This document shows, piece after piece, positions 43,163 to 51,141 of a DNA stretch of 64,000 bases. The stretch is taken from assembly GCF_007859945.1 (NCBI RefSeq), contig NZ_SJPQ01000001.1:1997017-2061016 (forward strand), read 5' to 3'. The position numbers were made by a program, and so were the translations under genes. The notes beneath the pieces were generated by a model. It saw nothing but the letters and a program-made list of their open reading frames with translations, was not told the origin of the DNA and searched no databases. Source of the stretch: Pseudobythopirellula maris. GTDB lineage: Bacteria > Planctomycetota > Planctomycetia > Pirellulales > Lacipirellulaceae. Position 1 is the stretch's first letter. The number at the start of each line of letters is the position of its first letter.

Positions 43163-43912
43163 TTACAGCAAGCTGTCGATCAGCAGGCGTAATTTCCGCA
43201 TCTCGCCCGAGTGCTCGAAGCCCTCGAGCGGCTGCATCTCGATCGAGAGGGCCCGGTTGTAGCCCTCTTTCGAGAGTTGGGTGACCAGGCGGCCATAGTC
43301 GACTTCGCCTTGGCCCACTCGCACCTGGAAGCTCTCTTTACTCGTGTCGCGCAGGTGGACATGGCGCACGTACGGCAGCAGCTTGTCGTACTGCCGGCCC
43401 GCGCTCTCGCCGTACAGGAAGCAGCTGGGGTCGAGCGTCACGCCGAGGCCTTTGACGTGGTCGCAGAACACCGCGGCGGTGTCCGGGTCTTGGGTCATGC
43501 AATCGACCTGCGTCTTGAGAGCCACGACGGCCCCCTCGAAGGCGGCGATGGCGGTCATCTTCTTGAGCCGCTCGATCTCTTCGTTGAACGGCGTGCCGAT
43601 CTCGGACGAGGGGACGACCAGCGTGGCGACCTTGATCGCCTTGGCGAGCTTGCAGCACGCCTCGAACTGCTCGTAGAAGGCGTCGCCCGTCGCCTCGATC
43701 TCGAGGCTCAGCGCCGCCACGTCAAGCCGACGCGTGTCGCCGCACACGTTGATCGCCCGCTCCAGGTCGGCGGCCACGGCCGACGGGGCGAGCCAGCCGT
43801 CCTTTTCGTGCAGCGCGAGCTCCACGGCGGTGAACTGCAAGTCGACCAACCGCCCGAGCACCTCCTCGCTGCTGAGTTCAGGGAAGCATGTTGTCGAAGC
43901 GCTAACAAACAC
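43163..43912 (-). CDS. Xylose-isomerase-like TIM-barrel protein (sugar phosphate isomerase/epimerase family)
   Basis: 249 aa from a GTG at 43912 with an excellent AAGGAG eight bases upstream; the frame continues further but is noncoding. The AP_endonuc_2/TIM-barrel pattern is visible: an N-terminal beta strand FVSASTTCFPELSSEEVLGR, LVDLQFTAVELALHE, DVAALSLEIEATGDAFYEQF, VATLVVPSSEIGTPFNEEI, ALKTQVDCMTQDPDTAAVFC, LGVTLDPSCFLYG, YVRHVHLRDTSKE, and a final ALSIEMQPLEG. The His in HVHLRD and Glu in SIEMQ fit metal ligands. Substrate unknown; typical relatives isomerise or epimerise sugars. Confidence 0.88.
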   Translation of the reverse strand: MFVSASTTCFPELSSEEVLGRLVDLQFTAVELALHEKDGWLAPSAVAADLERAINVCGDTRRLDVAALSLEIEATGDAFYEQFEACCKLAKAIKVATLVVPSSEIGTPFNEEIERLKKMTAIAAFEGAVVALKTQVDCMTQDPDTAAVFCDHVKGLGVTLDPSCFLYGESAGRQYDKLLPYVRHVHLRDTSKESFQVRVGQGEVDYGRLVTQLSKEGYNRALSIEMQPLEGFEHSGEMRKLRLLIDSLL

Positions 43913-44240
43913 CGGTGTCACTCCTTTGCTGGCCTCAATGGCCTCTGGTTCGGTCTTGGCTGACCGTTGCTGGCTCGAAACCGACCGGGCGCCTCGGCCA
44001 CGCGGGCCCCGTGAAAAACCCTCGCACGCCATCTGGCGATTGAACCCGCCGTGTCCGTGGCGAAGGGAGCCCGCGGGTCGGCGCGCGGGGCCGTTACTGT
44101 AGCGGCAGCCAAGCGCGGAGGGCAACACCCGCGCAACTATCTCCGCCCGCCGGGGGCGCCTACAATAGCGACGGGCCGCGGCGCCCGGCGTCTGGCCCCC
44201 CATTACCGAATCGAGCCTCCCCCCACACGAGACCCGAAGC
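43913..44240. other. Divergent intergenic region upstream of sppA
   Basis: 328 bases between the TIM-barrel gene (minus) and sppA (plus). TACAAT at 44161-44166 could be the sppA -10, but no fitting -35 was found. No gene or repeat was seen. Confidence 0.35.
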
Positions 44241-45317
44241 TTGAGCGAACACATCCCCCTCGAACCCGCCGGCCCGGCCCGGACGCCCGTGCAGACCATC
44301 GTCCTGCAGCCCAAGGAGAGCCTGTTCGGCCGGTTCGGCAAGTTTCTCCTGCTAGCACTCGGCCTGTGCGTGGTGTCGATGATCGGCATGGCCGGCGCGA
44401 TGGAGAGCTACTTCAGCCCCGAGGGCGCCCCGCAAGAAAAGTACCACTCGCTCAGCAAAGAGGCCGACAAGAAGATCGCCGTCGTCGACGTGAGCGGCAC
44501 GATCATCGAGTCCGACACCTTCGTCAAGCAGCAGATCGATCGGGTCCGCGAGGACGAATCGGTCGTCGCCGTGGTGCTGCGGATCAACTCGCCCGGCGGC
44601 ACGGTCACCTACAGCGACTACCTGCACCACCACCTGCGCGAGCTCGCCGAGGAGCGCGACCTGCCGCTCGTGGTGAGCATGGGGAGCCTATGCGCCAGCG
44701 GCGGCTATTACCTGGCGATGGCCGTCGGCGACGAGCCCGACACGCTGTTCGCCGAGCCGACCACCTGGACCGGCTCGATCGGCGTGATCATCCCGCACTA
44801 CAACCTCACCGGGCTGATGGAGACCTGGGGCGTGGAGAACGACTCGTACGCCAGCGCCGAGCTCAAGCAGATGGGCAGCCCCACGCACGAGCCCTCGGAG
44901 CGTGAGCGCGAGGTGCTCCAGGAACTCGTCGACGAGTCGTTCGAAGGGTTCAAAGAGATCGTCCGCGGCGGGCGGCCGGAACTGGCCGACGACCCCGAAA
45001 AGCTCACCGCCGCGACCACCGGTCAGATCTTCACCGCCAAGCAGGCGCTCGAGTTGGGGCTCGTCGACGAGCTCGGCTTTATCGAGGAGGCGGTCGCCCG
45101 AGCGGCGGAGCTGGCCGGCGTTTCCGCGGACGAGGTGCGCTGCGTGAAGTACAAACGCCCGGTCAGCGCCTTCGACTCGCTGCTCGGCGCCAGCGCCCGC
45201 TCGCGGGGCGGCTTGGGCCTGGGGAGCGAGATGCGGGCGTTGCTCGACCTGAGCACGCCGCGGGCTTACTACCTCTGCACGCTGCTGCCCGCGCTGCTCG
45301 AGAACCAAGGGCGATAG
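44241..45317 (+). CDS. sppA: Signal peptide peptidase SppA (S49 serine protease)
   Basis: 358 aa from a TTG at 44241; no ATG lies upstream of the membrane helix. A cytoplasmic tail and one membrane helix (residues about 35-53: FLLLALGLCVVSMIGMAGAM) anchor it. The catalytic part has INSPGGTVTYSDYLHHHL, nucleophile Ser in VSMGSLCASGGYYLAM, and TWTGSIGVIIPHYNLTGL. The general-base Lys is expected in ASAELKQMGSP. It degrades signal peptides left in the inner membrane. The family length is as for short bacterial SppA with a single catalytic domain. Confidence 0.93.
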   Translation: MSEHIPLEPAGPARTPVQTIVLQPKESLFGRFGKFLLLALGLCVVSMIGMAGAMESYFSPEGAPQEKYHSLSKEADKKIAVVDVSGTIIESDTFVKQQIDRVREDESVVAVVLRINSPGGTVTYSDYLHHHLRELAEERDLPLVVSMGSLCASGGYYLAMAVGDEPDTLFAEPTTWTGSIGVIIPHYNLTGLMETWGVENDSYASAELKQMGSPTHEPSEREREVLQELVDESFEGFKEIVRGGRPELADDPEKLTAATTGQIFTAKQALELGLVDELGFIEEAVARAAELAGVSADEVRCVKYKRPVSAFDSLLGASARSRGGLGLGSEMRALLDLSTPRAYYLCTLLPALLENQGR

Positions 45318-45325
45318 ACGGGTGG

Positions 45326-45393
45326 AATGACCAAGCCCCAATAACCCTACAGGGCGGGATCCAAAATCCATTGGTCATGGGGGCTTGGTCATT
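45326..45393. repeat. 14-bp perfect inverted repeat of the AATGACCAAGCCCC type
   Basis: AATGACCAAGCCCC at 45326-45339 is matched by its reverse complement at 45380-45393. The similarity extends further imperfectly (AATAACC / ATTGGTCAT). It lies just downstream of the sppA stop and may act as its terminator or as a REP-like element. Confidence 0.7.
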
Positions 45394-45484
45394 TAGCCCC
45401 GCTTCATGCGTCGTCCTCGACTACGATGAGTAGGGCCTTCGGTCCATTTACAATCGCACCCCCACCGACCGATCGACGAACCCC

Positions 45485-46555
45485 GTGGTTCAAGACAGCT
45501 CCACTACGCACTTGTTCGACAACCTCGACGCCCGGCTCGCCGAGTGGGCCGAGCGGAACGGCCTGCCCGCCTACCGGCGCAAGCAGGTGCGCCACTTCCT
45601 GTTCGAGCAACGCGCCGCGGACTGGGACGCGATGACCGTGCTCCCCAAGACGCTCCGCGCGCAGCTGGCCGAGGAGCTGCCGCTGTGGGCCGCCGAGATC
45701 TCCAAGCACAGCGTCTCGAAGGATGGCGCCGAGAAGCTGCTGCTGAACCTCGAGCGCGGTGGCGTGATCGAGTGCGTGCTGCTCCGCGACACGGTGCGCC
45801 GCACGGTCTGCATCAGCACGCAGGTCGGCTGCGCGATGGGCTGCGTGTTCTGCGCCAGCGGCCTGGACGGCGTCGAGCGCAATCTCAGCACGGGCGAGAT
45901 CGTCGAGCAAACGCTCCAGCTGCAGCGGCTGCTGGGCGCCGAGGAGCGGCTCAGCCACCTGGTCGTGATGGGCATGGGCGAGCCGCTGGCGAACCTCGAC
46001 AACTTGCTTCCCGCCCTCGGCGAGGTGAGCCGCGACGACGGCCTGGGGATCAGCCCGCGGCGGATCACGATCTCGACCGTCGGCCTGCCGCCCGCCATCC
46101 GCCGCTTGGCGAGCGAGAACCCGCGCTACCGGCTGGCGATCTCGCTGCACGCCCCCAACGACGAGCTGCGCAACCAGATCGTGCCGGTGAACCGTAACAT
46201 CGGCGTCGACGAGATCATGAGCGCGGCGGACGACTACTACGCGATCTCCAAGCGGCGGCTCACGTTCGAGTACGTGCTGCTCTCGGGCATCAACGACCAA
46301 CCGGAGCACGCCCACCAGTTGGTGCGGCTGCTGCGGGACCGGCACGCGCTGCTCAACGTGATACCCTACAACCCGGTGGCGGGGCTGCCGTACGCAACGC
46401 CCACGACCGCCGCGCAGCACGCCTTCCGCGGGGTGCTTGAGGCGGGCGACATCCCGATCCGCTTCCGTCACCGCAAGGGCGACGACATCAACGCCGCCTG
46501 CGGCCAGTTGCGGCGCAGCACGCCGCCGGTGACGCAGATCGACACGCCGACGTGA
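45485..46555 (+). CDS. rlmN: 23S rRNA (adenine2503-C2)-methyltransferase, radical SAM
   Basis: 356 aa from a GTG at 45485. The N-terminal RNA-binding part includes LPAYRRKQVRHFLFEQRAAD. The 4Fe-4S motif CxxxCxxC is GCAMGCVFCASGLDG. VVMGMGEPLANLDNLLPAL, ISTVGLPPAIRRLA, RLAISLHAPNDELR and EYVLLSGINDQPEHA are canonical. The methyl-carrying Cys lies in DINAACGQL near the C-terminus. RlmN methylates A2503 of 23S rRNA and A37 of some tRNAs. It is 168 bases downstream of sppA on the same strand. Confidence 0.97.
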   Translation: MVQDSSTTHLFDNLDARLAEWAERNGLPAYRRKQVRHFLFEQRAADWDAMTVLPKTLRAQLAEELPLWAAEISKHSVSKDGAEKLLLNLERGGVIECVLLRDTVRRTVCISTQVGCAMGCVFCASGLDGVERNLSTGEIVEQTLQLQRLLGAEERLSHLVVMGMGEPLANLDNLLPALGEVSRDDGLGISPRRITISTVGLPPAIRRLASENPRYRLAISLHAPNDELRNQIVPVNRNIGVDEIMSAADDYYAISKRRLTFEYVLLSGINDQPEHAHQLVRLLRDRHALLNVIPYNPVAGLPYATPTTAAQHAFRGVLEAGDIPIRFRHRKGDDINAACGQLRRSTPPVTQIDTPT

Positions 46556-46598
46556 CCGCCTGAAACTACGGCAGGAACGAGCAGCGGCGATCCGGTTT

Positions 46599-46640
46599 CC
46601 AATTGCAAATTTTCAATTTCGAATTTGCAATTTTCAATTC
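46599..46640. repeat. AT-rich tandem motif
   Basis: Two near-identical units, TTGCAAATTTTCAATTT (46603-46619) and TTTGCAATTTTCAATTC (46624-46640), stand out in GC-rich surroundings between convergent genes. Function unknown. Confidence 0.55.
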
Positions 46641-46650
46641 TGCAGCTGGC

Positions 46651-47922
46651 TCACTCCGCCGGGATCTCAACCTCGGCGCCCTCGGGCTGGACCGGCGGCT
46701 CCGCGGCGCCCGGCGCTTCGCCGCGCATCCGCTGGCGGAACTCTTGCATCTGGCGCTCCATCTCGTCGAGCCGCTGCTGAATCTCGTTCTCGGGGTCAAA
46801 GCCCTCGAGCCCCGGCAAGTCGTCGCCGAATGCGCGCCGCCGTGCGGCGGGGGGCTGGAGGTCGCCCTGGTCGAGCCGGAAGTTCCGTGGCGCCGCCTGC
46901 TGATTGAGCATCTGCTCGACGAACGGCCGCAGGTCTTCGGGCAGCGCGGCGAGCGACTCGGGGTCGTCGCCCTCGACCACCCACTCCTCGTCGCCACGGC
47001 GCACGGTGATCTGCGCCGGCTCGTTGTTCTGCTGCGTGACGCTCACCGACACGCCGTTGGGCAGCTGGCGGAATTGGAACTGCTGCGCTTGCACGCGTCC
47101 GCCATTCGGGCCTTGGCCGAACGGGGCGCCGCGGAAGCCGAAGCCCGGCGGGCCCGCCCCCTCGCCGAACGCGCCGCCGAAGGCGTCGTCGAACGGGCCG
47201 TCCTCGCGGTCGAGCAACCCGGGCCAGCGGTCGTCCAACAGGTCGAGCAGCATCTGCTCGTCGACGCCGGGCGGCAGGTCGCCAAACATGCCGGGCTGAT
47301 TAGGGAACTGCCGGTCGCGGCCCGCCTGCGGGACGCGTCTTCCGGGATTGGCGTTCTGGGGGCGTTCCTTGGGATCAACCCAAACGGTCTCGGGCCGGCC
47401 GCCGCGGATCAGCTCGAGCGTGATCCGCCCCTTCGCCTTGCCCTGCTCGTCGACCACCTCGACGAGGTCCTGCATCGAGGTGAGCGGCTTGCCGTTCGCG
47501 CGGACCAGCACGTCGTGCCGCTCGACGCCCGCCTCGGCGGCGGGGCCGTCCGGCGTGACCTCACGCACCAGCAACCCACCCTTGGGCAGGTCGAGGTGGG
47601 CGAGCAGCTCGGGGGTGATGTCGCCCCCGACCAGGCCGATGTAGTAAGGCGAGGGCGAGAGGGCCGGCTGGGGGGGTCCAAACCGTCCGCCGAAACCGGG
47701 ACGCACGCTCCGGCGGCGCGGGTCGCGGGCGTCGCTCTGGCTTGGGTCGTCTTGCCCCTTGTCGGGGCCGATCTGCACGATCGTCCCCTCTTCCTCCTTC
47801 GCCTGCTGGGCCGTCGCTGCGCCGCCCGCCAGCACGCCGCTAGCAATCACGGCGGCCAACGCCGCCGTGAGCGGCGAGAAACAGCGGAGTCGATCGACCG
47901 AAAAATGACGGGGGAGAGGCAT
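46651..47922 (-). CDS. Secreted PDZ-domain protein
   Basis: 423 aa. A signal peptide runs to about residue 39 (CFSPLTAALAAVIASGVLAG, cleavage near ATAQQ). One PDZ domain lies at about 90-175: YYIGLVGGDITPELLAHLDL, GLLVREVTPDGPAAEAGVER, HDVLVRANGKPLTSMQDLVE, KGRITLELIRGGRPETVWV. The rest is Gln/Pro/Gly/Arg-rich with a strand-like VSVTQQNNEPAQITVRRGDE, and a C-terminal EMERQMQEFRQRMR coiled segment. There is no protease domain, so it is not HtrA. PDZ domains bind C-termini of other proteins, so a periplasmic adaptor role is likely. It is convergent with rlmN. Confidence 0.88.
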   Translation of the reverse strand: MPLPRHFSVDRLRCFSPLTAALAAVIASGVLAGGAATAQQAKEEEGTIVQIGPDKGQDDPSQSDARDPRRRSVRPGFGGRFGPPQPALSPSPYYIGLVGGDITPELLAHLDLPKGGLLVREVTPDGPAAEAGVERHDVLVRANGKPLTSMQDLVEVVDEQGKAKGRITLELIRGGRPETVWVDPKERPQNANPGRRVPQAGRDRQFPNQPGMFGDLPPGVDEQMLLDLLDDRWPGLLDREDGPFDDAFGGAFGEGAGPPGFGFRGAPFGQGPNGGRVQAQQFQFRQLPNGVSVSVTQQNNEPAQITVRRGDEEWVVEGDDPESLAALPEDLRPFVEQMLNQQAAPRNFRLDQGDLQPPAARRRAFGDDLPGLEGFDPENEIQQRLDEMERQMQEFRQRMRGEAPGAAEPPVQPEGAEVEIPAE

Positions 47923-48079
47923 CGTCAGAAACCCTCGTTCGTGTTATTGCGGGGAGCCCGGGGGACCCGATTGTAACGGGCGCTGGCGCAATCGCAGCCG
48001 GGACTTTGGATCTATTGTTCGGGTACGCCCCGGGCCCGGCGGCGGTTCGCGCGTGGGGACGGCTCGCAAAAAAGGCGGC

Positions 48080-49339
48080 TCAGCAGGCCGCCGGGGCGTT
48101 GCCGAAGGCCCGCTGCGGGGGCCGCGACAGCAGCCACACCCACAACGCCGCCGCCGCCGCGAGGATCAGCAGGCTCACGTTCTGCGAGATGCTCAGACCG
48201 GTGCCCATGAAGGCCGTCTCGTCCGTGCGGATCACCTCGAGCAAGTATCGGGAAACCGGGTAGATCGTCAGCAGGATGGCCAGCACCTCGCCGTCGCGGC
48301 GCCGCGACGGGTAGTACGCCCACAGCAGCCACGCCAGCAGGGCGGCGTTCACCGCGCTATAGATCTGCGTCGGGTGGACCGGCAGGCTGCGCGTGCGGGG
48401 CTCGGCGGCAGGGACGCGCACCTCCTCGCCCGAGGCGAGCCGCAGCCGCAAGCCTTCGCCGCGTTCGTACGCCCGGCCGATCTCGGCGGCGGCCGAGTAG
48501 AGGTCGCCGACCGCGGCGCCGCCGATCGCCGTGACCGTCGCCCCCGGCTCGAGCCCGGTCGACGCGTCGGCCGACACGACGCGCAAACGCACGACGCCAT
48601 CCTCTTCGAACTCGGCCATTTTGAAGCCGTAGAACTCGCCGCGGATGAGCTGGTCGACGTAGGGCGGGCTCCCCTCGGGGAAGGTGACGGCCCACGGCCG
48701 GTCGCACTCTCCGCCGTAGCAGCAGCCGTTCATCAGGCAGCCGAGGCGGCCGATCGCGAGCCCCGCCACGAGGCTCGGCGCCACCACGTCGGCCAACGCC
48801 AGCATCGGTATCTTGTGGCGCCAGGTAAACCACACGAACGCGAGCGACGCGCCGATCAGCGAGCCGTAAACCACAAGGCCCCCCTCGGTGAAGCGGACCA
48901 CCTCGAAAAGCACTTCGCCCCACGGCTTGCCGGCGAACGACGCATCCCAGTACTCGGCGACGAAGAACAGCCTCGCGCCGGCGATCCCCGCCAGGAACAT
49001 CCAAAAAGCGAGCGAGAAGATCGTGTCGGCCGACACGCCGTTGGCTTGCGCCCGGCGGACCGCCATCACCAGGCCCGTCGACACGGCCAGCAGCAGCATC
49101 ACGCCGTAGCCGCGGATCGGGATCCCCTCCGGCGCAAAACGCGGGGCAAGCACGATCGCCACGGCGCCGATCGCCACCGGGCCCAAGTAGCCCCAGAAGT
49201 CTTGGTCGCGGCCGTGGCGCGCGGCGTGGCGCGTCATCAGCACCGCGGCGCCCACGATCCACAACGCCAGCAGCACGCCGACGCCGAAGACCGGCGCGCC
49301 GCCCCACTCCATCGGGATCCGGAACAACTCGCTGCGCAT
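48080..49339 (-). CDS. lgt: Prolipoprotein diacylglyceryl transferase with an inserted PDZ-like domain
   Basis: 419 aa against the usual 260-300. Lgt moves a diacylglyceryl group from phosphatidylglycerol to the lipobox Cys. The core is recognisable: YGVMLLLAVSTGLVMAVRRA, GLVVYGSLIGASLAFVWFTW, the signature GRLGCLMNGCCYGGECDRPW, VHPTQIYSAVNAALLAW and YPVSRYLLEVIRTDE. Between CDRPWAVTFP and SLPVHPTQIY about 90 extra residues appear. Within them VVSADASTGLEPGATVTAIG followed by GAAVGDLYSAAAEIG and LRLASGEEVRVP read like a PDZ domain. About seven to eight membrane helices remain. Several lipoproteins in the window (SBP, FliL-like) would be its substrates. The insertion should lie on one membrane face next to the catalytic site. 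Confidence 0.93.
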   Translation of the reverse strand: MRSELFRIPMEWGGAPVFGVGVLLALWIVGAAVLMTRHAARHGRDQDFWGYLGPVAIGAVAIVLAPRFAPEGIPIRGYGVMLLLAVSTGLVMAVRRAQANGVSADTIFSLAFWMFLAGIAGARLFFVAEYWDASFAGKPWGEVLFEVVRFTEGGLVVYGSLIGASLAFVWFTWRHKIPMLALADVVAPSLVAGLAIGRLGCLMNGCCYGGECDRPWAVTFPEGSPPYVDQLIRGEFYGFKMAEFEEDGVVRLRVVSADASTGLEPGATVTAIGGAAVGDLYSAAAEIGRAYERGEGLRLRLASGEEVRVPAAEPRTRSLPVHPTQIYSAVNAALLAWLLWAYYPSRRRDGEVLAILLTIYPVSRYLLEVIRTDETAFMGTGLSISQNVSLLILAAAAALWVWLLSRPPQRAFGNAPAAC

Positions 49340-49350
49340 GCGTGTGGGGG

Positions 49351-49470
49351 TTAGGGGTTAGGGGTTAGGGGTTAGGGGTTAGGGGTTAGGGGTTAGGGGT
49401 TAGGGGCTGAATAACGAGAAGCGAGCATGACGCCGCGCACTAGCCTCTAGCCCCTAACTCCTAGCCCCTC
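49351..49470. repeat. TTAGGGG tandem array with a downstream inverted arm
   Basis: Eight perfect TTAGGGG units run from 49351 to 49406. A complementary arm of the CTAGCCCCTAACTCCTAG type lies at 49440-49470, next to the panC stop. It is related to the 43048-43132 element, with the left arm expanded as a tandem run. The G-runs could form a G-quadruplex on one strand. Confidence 0.8.
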
Positions 49471-49472
49471 CT

Positions 49473-50321
49473 TTATCCGATCGTCACGTTGTCGATCAAC
49501 CTTGTTTTGCCGACGCGCGCCGCGATGGCGATCACCGTGGGGCCCTCGACGACCGCGACCGGGTCGACCGTCCCCTCGGCCAGCAGCGCGACGTACTCGA
49601 CCTGAACGCCGCCGGTCGACGCGCAGTGGTCGAGCACCACGCGGCGCAGCTTCTCGGCGTCGTGCTCGCCTTGGGAAAAACTCTCTTCCGCCAGGCGCAG
49701 TCCCTGCGACAGGGCCAAGGCCCGCCGCCGTTCGTCCGCGCTGAGGTAAGCGTTGCGTGAGCTCATCGCCAGGCCGCCCGTCTCGCGGACGATCGGGCAA
49801 ACGCGCACGTCGATCGGCACGCCCAAGTCGCGCACCATGCGACGCACGACGACCGTCTGCTGGTAATCTTTGCGGCCGAAGTAAGCGCGGTCGGCGGGTG
49901 CGAGCAGCATGAGTTTGAGCACCACGGTGGTGACGCCGCGGAAGTGCGTCGGTCGCTGCTCGCCTTCGAGCGGCGCGGCGACAGCGCCGGCGTCGACCGT
50001 CGTGCCGGCGCCCGGTGGGTACATCTCCTCGACCGACGGGGTGAAGATCCAATCGCAGCCCGCCGCGGCCAGCAGCTCGGAGTCACGTTCCAGATCGCGC
50101 GGGTAACGCTGGTAGTCCTCGTCGGGGGCGAACTGCGTCGGGTTCACGAACACCGACGCCACGGTGAAGTCGCACTCGCCGCGCGACGCCTCAACCAGGC
50201 TCAGGTGCCCCGGGTGCAGCGCCCCCATGGTCGGCACGAGCCCCACGGTCTTGCCCTCGGCTCGGGCCGCGGCGACCCGTAGACGCACCGCCTCGCCCGT
50301 GGTGAATTGCTCGAGTGGCAT
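49473..50321 (-). CDS. panC: Pantothenate synthetase
   Basis: 282 aa from an ATG at 50321. It joins pantoate and beta-alanine using ATP. The motifs are VPTMGALHPGHLSLV (HIGH-like), FVNPTQFAPDEDYQRYPRDL, YFGRKDYQQTVVVRRMVRDL and the KMSKS-like AMSSRNAYLS. C-terminal residues continue to VALLAEGTVDPVAV. Full length. It lies 52 bases after folK on the same strand, pairing two vitamin pathways. The usual panB is not in the window. Confidence 0.96.
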   Translation of the reverse strand: MPLEQFTTGEAVRLRVAAARAEGKTVGLVPTMGALHPGHLSLVEASRGECDFTVASVFVNPTQFAPDEDYQRYPRDLERDSELLAAAGCDWIFTPSVEEMYPPGAGTTVDAGAVAAPLEGEQRPTHFRGVTTVVLKLMLLAPADRAYFGRKDYQQTVVVRRMVRDLGVPIDVRVCPIVRETGGLAMSSRNAYLSADERRRALALSQGLRLAEESFSQGEHDAEKLRRVVLDHCASTGGVQVEYVALLAEGTVDPVAVVEGPTVIAIAARVGKTRLIDNVTIG

Positions 50322-50373
50322 GACGAGAGGTTCGGTGGGAGCAAAACAGAGTTGGTCAGCCGCGGAGCCCGAC

Positions 50374-51141
50374 TCACAGACCCATGATTGTTAGGTCCGG
50401 CCAGACGCATTGCAATGCGGCGGCCAGCTCCGCCCCGCGTTCGCCGGCCGGCGAAGCGGCGAGCACCAGCGTTGGGGCCGGCGCCGCGGCGACCCGTGCG
50501 GCGAAGGCGTTGCGTCCGTCGACCACCAGCTTGGGCACATGCCGAGGGGACCCGGGCCGTGCTAGCGAATCTTCGCCAACGGCGCCCACGGCAAGACGCG
50601 GAGCGATTTTTTCGATTGCGGCAACCAGCTCACGCGCTTCCGCCGACGAATCGGCGGCCACGGCGACGCGATCCTCGCCGCTGCTGAGCGTGCGGCGCAA
50701 CTCGGCCACGGTGCGGCCCGTGGGGGGGTGCGGCATGTCGCCGCCGGCCTCGGCCGCCCCCTCCATGACGAACGGCCGGAAGGTCATCCGCGGGTGGGGG
50801 AGCCACAGCCGCGCGTCGTGGGCGACCGTCTCGCCCCACAGCAAGAGGTCGAGGTCGAGCGTGCGAGCTGCCCAGCGCTCGTCGCGGCGGCGTTCGAAGC
50901 TTGTTTCGATGGCGCGCAGCTCGTCGAGCAACCGCGCGGGCGGCAGATCGGTCCGCAGCCTCGCAGCGCCGTTGCGAAACGGCGGCTGGTCAGCAGGCCC
51001 CCCGACAGCGGCGTACTCGCGCCAAGCGCTGAGCGCCACAAGCTCGACGCCAGCCAGCGCTTGCAACGCTTGGACCGCCCCGTCAAGCGTCGCCTCGCTG
51101 TCGCCGAGGTTGGCTCCGAGGGCAACCAGGCAATCGGTCAT
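50374..51141 (-). CDS. folK: HPPK (FolK) with a C-terminal extension
   Basis: 255 aa from an ATG at 51141. 2-Amino-4-hydroxy-6-hydroxymethyldihydropteridine pyrophosphokinase transfers pyrophosphate in folate synthesis. Residues 1-150 are the enzyme: CLVALGANLGDSEATLDGAV, RRRDERWAARTLDLDLLLWG with the Mg-binding DLDLL, and LPHPRMTFRPFVMEGAAE. HPPK proteins usually have about 160 residues. Here about 100 more follow (ELRRTLSSGEDRVAVAADSS, IEKIAPRLAVGAVGEDSL, PAPTLVLAASPAGERGAELA) that I do not recognise, of alternating strand/helix character. It could be a small Rossmann-like regulatory domain. Confidence 0.9.
   Translation of the reverse strand: MTDCLVALGANLGDSEATLDGAVQALQALAGVELVALSAWREYAAVGGPADQPPFRNGAARLRTDLPPARLLDELRAIETSFERRRDERWAARTLDLDLLLWGETVAHDARLWLPHPRMTFRPFVMEGAAEAGGDMPHPPTGRTVAELRRTLSSGEDRVAVAADSSAEARELVAAIEKIAPRLAVGAVGEDSLARPGSPRHVPKLVVDGRNAFAARVAAAPAPTLVLAASPAGERGAELAAALQCVWPDLTIMGL

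Noticed and set aside
43913..44389. Upstream extension of the TIM-barrel frame
   Set aside because: The strong AAGGAG before the GTG at 43912 and the lack of protein character upstream decide the start.
49351..49406. TTAGGGG run as a telomere-like end or CRISPR
   Set aside because: Internal to a chromosome, only 56 bases, no spacers; similar non-tandem element occurs at 43 kb.
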